DNA of 10,845 nt from JAAYJS01 sp964346185 (GTDB lineage Bacteria; Bacillota; Clostridia; Eubacteriales; Eubacteriaceae): NCBI GenBank assembly GCA_964346185.1, contig CAYFTR010000039.1, positions 1 through 10,845 on the forward strand. Reading direction: 5' to 3'. Below, piece by piece: positions 8,026 through 10,845 of the stretch; positions within the stretch are counted from its first letter, which is position 1; every line of letters starts with the position of its first letter. The notes under the pieces were generated by a model, which was not told the DNA's origin, did no database searches, and was given only the letters and a program-made list of their open reading frames with translations. The translations under genes and the position numbers were made by a program.

Positions 8026-8299
8026 TTAATTATAGAGATCTATCGCCATTAAGATCAAAAGTAATACCACAAGTATTACAAACGCGATAAAAAGATACTC
8101 GTAGATTTAATCATACATTCTTTGTGTTCATATTCACGTCTTGCACAAGGTTTCATACTTTCCCCCGTGGTATGAATCGTGGACGGTATGAAAATTTGTC
8201 TGTTCCGCTTTAATCCGTACAATTCACCAGTAGCAATACGCTCGTGTCGTTTTATCCGAACAAGGAATAACCGAATTTAGTATGTTCACAGGTTATCAT
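8026..8299 (-). pseudogene. Degenerate multi-frame coding stretch ending in a hydrophobic peptide
   Basis: Three protein-like segments follow each other in successive frames. The first is 8299-8252 (15 codons from ATG). The second is an open stretch of about 60 codons ending at 8076, whose last 26 codons can start at ATG 8156 after GGGGGAAAG. The third is 8106-8026, 26 codons with a strongly hydrophobic core (AFVILVVLLLILMAI) ending in DLYN-stop. Each step shifts the frame the same way. The hydrophobic frame has no start of its own: an upstream ATG-TAT-GAT is cut off by a TAA at 8109-8107. A terminator follows directly. This may be a small membrane-protein gene broken by frame shifts, or several tiny ORFs. 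No family is recognised. Confidence 0.35.
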
Positions 8300-8445
8300 C
8301 GTTCCTTCCGATTAGATGTTTCAATAGGTCTATCTGTCACGGTTGCACCTTTCTGCCGCTTTCTTTTTATGAAAGGCAAGGTTTTTCTGTTGTTGTAGAA
8401 CAAAATAAGGTTCGGGATTGAATGACCTTTTTTTACGATTGTCAT
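8296..8445 (-). CDS. Small basic protein, 49 residues, unknown
   Basis: An ORF of 49 codons starts at ATG 8445 with GAGGG four bases upstream. The product is strongly basic, with KKGH near the start, a KRKRQKG cluster around residues 29-35 and an Arg-rich end (NRKER). There is no membrane segment and no recognised domain. Its stop overlaps the next ATG (8299) as ATGA, so it could be coupled to a 15-codon ORF (8252-8299). I do not recognise it. It may be a real small protein of a mobile element or the first piece of a decayed longer gene that continues with frame shifts to 8026. No convincing promoter is seen upstream; the bidirectional terminator at 8512 isolates it from the right. Confidence 0.35.
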   Translation of the reverse strand: MTIVKKGHSIPNLILFYNNRKTLPFIKRKRQKGATVTDRPIETSNRKER

Positions 8446-8511
8446 TTTCCCTCGTATTTTTTTATGATTAGCGGTAACTCAACTTTTATTATTTTTTCAA
8501 CTTTTTGTATC

Positions 8512-8544
8512 AAAAAAGCACATGAATTTTTCATGTGCTTTTTT
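8512..8544. terminator. Bidirectional intrinsic terminator
   Basis: A perfect 15-bp inverted repeat (8512-8526 with 8530-8544) has a core GCACATGAA / TTCATGTGC, six A on one side and six T on the other, and a three-base loop. It can act on both strands. It separates the multi-frame stretch from the units to the right. Confidence 0.88.
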
Positions 8545-8592
8545 ATTAGTAGATCTTAGTAGTATTAAGGACAGCTAAAATTGACAATGCCC
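8512..8592 (-). ncRNA. Possible 80-nt small RNA between promoter and terminator
   Basis: A good minus-strand promoter (8626-8599) would begin transcription near 8592 and meet the strong hairpin terminator at 8544-8512. That leaves about 80 bases with no ORF of more than a few codons. Such compact promoter-terminator units often encode small or antisense RNAs, but no known RNA family is recognised and no target is proposed. It could equally be the residue of a deleted gene that kept both its ends. Confidence 0.3.
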
Positions 8593-8602
8593 GCTAAAAT
8601 TG
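8574..8602. repeat. 10-bp direct repeat GCTAAAATTG
   Basis: GCTAAAATTG occurs at 8574-8583 and 8593-8602, a period of 19 bases. One copy overlaps the -10 box and the other covers the early transcribed region of the minus-strand promoter, so the pair could bind a regulator. The function is inferred. Confidence 0.5.
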
Positions 8603-8626
8603 TAAAACCTGTTGTCGACATGTCAA
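8599..8626 (-). promoter_or_regulatory. Strong minus-strand promoter
   Basis: TTGACA (8626-8621) and TACAAT (8604-8599) are separated by 16 bases. The spacer contains the perfect 8-bp palindrome TGTCGACA (8613-8620), a possible operator. On the plus strand TTGACA at 8581-8586 with TAAAAC at 8603-8608 gives a weaker opposed promoter. Confidence 0.5.
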
Positions 8627-8650
8627 GCCCACTCGAATTAATCTGCAGAC

Positions 8651-8743
8651 TTATAGAGCATAGCATGTTTTCGGCAAAATATCAAGCATTGCTTTGTTTT
8701 TAATTTTAGTTTTACGAATTTTATAAATAATCTGCTTTTTCAT
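8651..8743 (-). CDS. Possible 30-residue basic peptide
   Basis: A 30-codon ORF from ATG 8743 has AGGG six bases upstream. The N-terminal 18 residues are highly basic (MKKQIIYKIRKTKIKNK), followed by a short less charged end with one cysteine (ILPKTCYAL). There is no similarity that I recognise. It lies in a separate AT-rich segment, downstream of a minus-strand terminator-like hairpin (8838-8797), and no promoter is evident. AT-rich DNA yields Lys/Ile-rich ORFs of this length by chance, so the main support is the spacing of the ribosome binding site. Confidence 0.25.
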   Translation of the reverse strand: MKKQIIYKIRKTKIKNKAMLDILPKTCYAL

Positions 8744-8771
8744 AGATTTCCCTATCGGATTTTATAAATAA
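8718..8771. repeat. 13-bp direct repeat ATTTTATAAATAA
   Basis: Identical copies lie at 8718-8730 and 8759-8771, one at the 5' end of the 30-codon ORF and one upstream of its start. They are AT-rich, so significance is doubtful. Confidence 0.45.
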
Positions 8772-8796
8772 AGATCTGTCCGACAGTTAGATATCA

Positions 8797-8838
8797 GAAA
8801 AAACAAACACTGCATTATTCCAAGTAACGAATAGTGTT
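8797..8838 (-). terminator. Terminator-like hairpin on the minus strand
   Basis: On the minus strand AACACTATT pairs with AAT and AGTGTT (nine pairs, a two-base bulge), followed by TGTTTTTT. The loop is 13 bases. Stability is moderate, and it lies within a larger cluster of inverted repeats. Confidence 0.45.
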
Positions 8839-8866
8839 CTGTTCCTATAAATTTGCAGGTTGAAAA

Positions 8867-9002
8867 ATTTAACGCAGTCGTTAAATCTATAATGACAGCA
8901 TTACCCCAACGCTTCATTGGTATAGGGGTAACCGAACTTCATGATAACCGTTACGCCCTGTTATCAAGCACAAATATTTCGATTAACTTCGGTTGCTTTT
9001 TT
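8867..9002. other. Cluster of inverted repeats, possible structured RNA
   Basis: Three further hairpins follow one another. The first is ATTTAACG/CGTTAAAT (8867-8874, 8879-8886, perfect 8 bp, loop CAGT). The second is TTACCCC/GGGGTAA (8901-8907, 8925-8931). The third is AACCGAA/TTCGGTT (8930-8936, 8988-8994), enclosing TGATAAC/GTTATCA (8942-8948, 8960-8966). On the plus strand the last stem is followed by GC and six T (8997-9002), like a terminator. On the minus strand the first hairpin is followed by four T. No open frame explains the region. Orientation and identity are unknown. Confidence 0.4.
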
Positions 9003-9017
9003 AAATTGCTAAAATAA

Positions 9018-9039
9018 AAAACGCGGTAACCCGCGTTTT
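9018..9039 (-). terminator. tRNA-Arg terminator
   Basis: On the minus strand AAAACGCGG pairs perfectly with CCGCGTTTT around GTTA and continues into TTATTTTAG. It lies 11 bases after the CCA end of the tRNA. Confidence 0.88.
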
Positions 9040-9049
9040 AACTAACTTA

Positions 9050-9125
9050 TGGCGTGCCCACAGGGATTCGAACCCCGGACCTTTCGGTTCGTAGCCGAAC
9101 ACTCTATCCGCTGAGCCATGGGCAC
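9050..9125 (-). tRNA. tRNA-Arg (anticodon ACG)
   Basis: The full cloverleaf is 76 bases on the minus strand. The acceptor stem is GTGCCCA/TGGGCAC with discriminator G and an encoded CCA (9052-9050). The anticodon stem TTCGG/CCGAA encloses the loop CTACGAA with anticodon ACG, which is normally modified to ICG and reads CGU, CGC and CGA. The T arm has GGTTCGAATCC. Like many tRNA genes it borders an accessory stretch, but I find no duplicate of its 3' end in the window that would mark an attachment site. Confidence 0.96.
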
Positions 9126-9154
9126 GTGTCGCACAAATCGTGCTTACTCGATAC

Positions 9155-9182
9155 ATTATATCAGGTAAATAATAAAATGCAA
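9155..9182 (-). promoter_or_regulatory. Promoter of tRNA-Arg
   Basis: A perfect TATAAT (9160-9155) is preceded after 16 bases by TTGCAT (9182-9177). The predicted start is about 20-25 bases before the mature tRNA 5' end. In that leader GCAC and GTGC form a small stem. Confidence 0.7.
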
Positions 9183-9247
9183 GTAAATTTTTAAATTTTT
9201 TGCTTATTTTTTACATCATCAACTTTTAATAATCTTTACGGCAACGG

Positions 9248-10045
9248 TCACTCAAGTGCCGGCTTTTCCCCTACAGGGCAGCTGTTCGTTGACAAAATTC
9301 TTTTTTCTATGGGTAGAATGATGCGATGAGGTATACATCTTGAAGCAAGATAAATAACCTTTGACCAAAAGCCGGATAACGAGATATCTCGACCTGTTTT
9401 TAATTTGTTCAAAGCAACGGCAACCACTCTTTCGACTTTTTCGACCCCTATTTTTTTAATTGCCGAAGCTTGACAATCATTCCCCGCGTTTTTAAAGAAT
9501 TCGGTTTCGACGGGATTGGGACAAACCGCTATTACCCGATTGCCTTTCTCTTTTAATTCCTGATTTAATGCTCTTGAAAAGCTAAGTACAAAGGCTTTAC
9601 TTGCCGCATAAATCGAAAAATTCGGTTGCGGGATAAAAGCGGCTACGGAAGCCAGCTGATAGATGGTCCCTTGTTCAACAAAAGGTAAACACAGGTAGGT
9701 AAAACCGACCAAAGCTTTACAGTTCAGGTTAATAACGTCAAGGTGATCCTCAAGGGGAAGGTTTTCAAAGTAACCGATTTTTCCGCTGCCTGCGGAGTTA
9801 ACCAATATTTTAATTTGAGCCTTCGATCTGACAAGAGCCTTATAAAAGGGTTGCAATTCTCTGGGTTTTGTCAGATCTGCAGGAAATATTTTTACCGGAT
9901 GTTTTAAGGTTTGAGACATAGTTTCCATCGGGTCTTTTCTTCTTGCTACCAACCAGATTTCATCCAACCCTTCCAAACGATCAATTTGTTTTGCAAATTC
10001 TGCTCCGATACCCGAGGAGGCACCGGTAATCACGGCAATTTTCAT
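9248..10045 (-). CDS. SDR-family NAD(P)-dependent oxidoreductase
   Basis: This is a classical short-chain dehydrogenase/reductase of 265 residues, cytosolic. The cofactor-binding TGASSGIG lies at residues 7-14, NSAG at 83-86 (NNAG in most relatives), the catalytic serine is S133, and YAASK gives Y146 and K150 at the usual 13-residue distance from the serine. The tail beyond residue 225 is hydrophobic/basic, as in SDRs of the DltE/YqjQ-like type, and may contact a membrane. The substrate cannot be told from sequence. AGAGGAA precedes the ATG. The gene stands alone between the metal ATPase terminator and tRNA-Arg. No clear terminator follows it, so read-through into the tRNA is possible. Confidence 0.92.
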   Translation of the reverse strand: MKIAVITGASSGIGAEFAKQIDRLEGLDEIWLVARRKDPMETMSQTLKHPVKIFPADLTKPRELQPFYKALVRSKAQIKILVNSAGSGKIGYFENLPLEDHLDVINLNCKALVGFTYLCLPFVEQGTIYQLASVAAFIPQPNFSIYAASKAFVLSFSRALNQELKEKGNRVIAVCPNPVETEFFKNAGNDCQASAIKKIGVEKVERVVAVALNKLKTGRDISLSGFWSKVIYLASRCIPHRIILPIEKRILSTNSCPVGEKPALE

Positions 10046-10095
10046 TGTTTTCCTCTTCTCTTATATTCTACACAAATTTTACGGATTTTACTTAT

Positions 10096-10124
10096 ATTAT
10101 TACTTTTTTCCGTTAAAAAAGCAA
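10096..10124 (-). promoter_or_regulatory. Weak candidate promoter of the SDR gene
   Basis: TTGCTT (10124-10119) and AATAAT (10101-10096) lie 17 bases apart on the minus strand. An inverted repeat CCGTT/AACGG (10110-10114, 10123-10127) overlaps the -35 and spacer and could be an operator. AT-rich context makes alternatives possible. The rest of 10046-10210 shows nothing else I can support. Confidence 0.3.
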
Positions 10125-10210
10125 CGGTATAAATCGGCCATTCCAAACAATAACAAGTGTCAATTGGTTGTAAAATGGTGCGGGTAACTTTTTAAAGTGA
10201 TATTCTGCCA

Positions 10211-10239
10211 AAAAAAGAACCCCACTAGGGATTCTTTTT
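10211..10239 (-). terminator. Terminator of the metal ATPase gene
   Basis: On the minus strand AAAAAGAATCCC pairs with GGGGTTCTTTTT (one G-T pair) around TAGT, followed by T. It starts seven bases after the stop of the ATPase. The A run on the other side could let it act in both directions. Confidence 0.88.
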
Positions 10240-10245
10240 GATAGT

Positions 10246-10845
10246 CTATGCAATTTTAACGGTTTTCTCGTTTCGGGGTTGCGGTTTGTACCGATTTTTT
10301 TGTTGCCACTTCAGTAAGATAACCGCATTCATAACAACAAGTACAGAGCCCGCATTGTGTACCAAAGCACCGACAAAGGGCGTTAAAATACCCGTCATGG
10401 CAAGCAAAATCGCCAAAAAGTTAAGTCCCAAAGAAAAGAACAAGTTTTGTTTAATAGTGCGCATCATACGTTTGGACAGTTTCATCAAATGCGGCAGGGC
10501 GGAAAGATCGTCTTCTACTAAAACGATATCGGCGGCATCCACGGCAATATCGGAACCGATATTGCCCATTGCCAAGCCGACATACGCCACTTTTAAGGCG
10601 GGGGCGTCGTTAATTCCGTCACCAATCATGGCAATCCTTTGTCCTTGACTTTGCAATTGTTGAATATGTGCAATTTTATCTTCCGGCAGCAGCTCCGAAT
10701 AAATTTCCGTAACTCCGACAGGCATCGCCATGCGTTGTGCAACACCGCGGTGATCGCCGGTTAACAAAACGGGTTTGTACCCCTGATGGCGAATATCCGA
10801 AATTACTTCTTTACTTTCCGAGCGTAACGTGTCGGACAGAGTTAA
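10246..10845 (-). CDS. Heavy-metal translocating P-type ATPase, C-terminal part
   Basis: This is the last 199 residues of a P1B-type ATPase that moves metal ions across the membrane; the 5' part lies beyond the right edge. The frame is open to the edge, so an apparent TTG start at 10767 is internal. Visible motifs are TGD in LLTGDHRG and the hinge MIGDGINDAPAL of the P domain, then DIAVDAADIVLVEDD, then the last two membrane helices, about FFSLGLNFLAILLAMTG and VGALVHNAGSVLVVMNAVIL. The HN-x-G-S sequence in the final helix is not the MxxSS of copper pumps, so another metal (Zn, Cd, Co or Mn) is more likely. The phosphorylation site DKTG and the N-terminal metal-binding domains are not in the window. 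A basic tail follows, then a terminator. Confidence 0.92.
   Translation of the reverse strand, partial: LTLSDTLRSESKEVISDIRHQGYKPVLLTGDHRGVAQRMAMPVGVTEIYSELLPEDKIAHIQQLQSQGQRIAMIGDGINDAPALKVAYVGLAMGNIGSDIAVDAADIVLVEDDLSALPHLMKLSKRMMRTIKQNLFFSLGLNFLAILLAMTGILTPFVGALVHNAGSVLVVMNAVILLKWQQKNRYKPQPRNEKTVKIA

Noticed and set aside
8941..8967. Minus-strand promoter TTGATA / TATCAT within an inverted repeat
   Set aside because: The spacer is only 15 bases and both boxes are explained by the TGATAAC/GTTATCA palindrome.
8887..9002. tracrRNA-like RNA, because of hairpins followed by six T
   Set aside because: No CRISPR repeat, anti-repeat or cas gene is visible in the window, and the stems do not match a nexus layout I can defend.
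9179..9203. Terminator for the SDR gene in the AT-rich repeat GCAAGTAAATTT...
   Set aside because: The stem is almost all A-T, with mismatches, and overlaps the tRNA-Arg -35 region; I cannot support it as a terminator.
10238..10648. 136-residue plus-strand ORF
   Set aside because: It is antisense to the metal ATPase, which has clear family motifs on the other strand.
10246..10767. Complete 173-residue protein starting at TTG 10767
   Set aside because: The frame stays open to the window edge and the apparent start lies inside the conserved P-domain segment before TGD, so it is internal to a longer ATPase.
1..10845. CRISPR array or intact insertion sequence
   Set aside because: No regularly spaced repeats, no transposase frame and no terminal inverted repeats with a target duplication were found.

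Overview
The window looks like chromosomal DNA of a low-to-moderate GC anaerobic Bacillota bacterium (Clostridia/Tissierellia type). The reasons are AGGAGG-type ribosome binding sites, a T-box leader, a YhaO/YhaN pair in place of classical SbcCD, an aldo/keto reductase with an iron-sulfur tail, and a tRNA gene with encoded CCA. Genus and species cannot be fixed from the sequence.

Left part (1-3433, minus strand): a two-gene operon encoding a Mre11/SbcD-like nuclease (yhaO) and a Rad50/SbcC-like ATPase (yhaN). The two overlap in an ATGA, and yhaN runs off the left edge. A divergent promoter region (3434-3655) separates them from three plus-strand genes: an aldo/keto reductase with two 4Fe-4S motifs (3656-4798), undecaprenyl-diphosphate phosphatase uppP (4844-5677), and 2-isopropylmalate synthase leuA (5987-7651). 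leuA has its own promoter and a complete T-box leader whose specifier reads as the leucine codon CUC, so leucine synthesis should rise when tRNA-Leu is uncharged. The reductase also has a long leader with two mutually exclusive hairpins.

Middle (about 7725-9017): a gene-poor, AT-rich accessory stretch between the leuA terminator and the tRNA-Arg terminator. It holds a truncated phage tail tape-measure gene, a 420-base stretch in which open frames succeed one another with three shifts and end in a hydrophobic peptide before a terminator, a small promoter-to-terminator unit that may make an 80-nt RNA, a possible 30-residue basic peptide, and a cluster of inverted repeats. I read it as the worn-down remains of one or more mobile elements, possibly with small RNAs or small proteins still active.

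Right part (9018-10845, minus strand): tRNA-Arg(ACG) with promoter and terminator, an SDR-family oxidoreductase (9248-10045), and the C-terminal third of a heavy-metal P1B-type ATPase (10246 to the right edge) with a strong terminator. Apart from yhaO-yhaN, and possibly the reductase with uppP, the genes appear to be separate transcription units of ordinary housekeeping character. The unexplained content lies in the 7.7-9.0 kb stretch and in the reductase leader.
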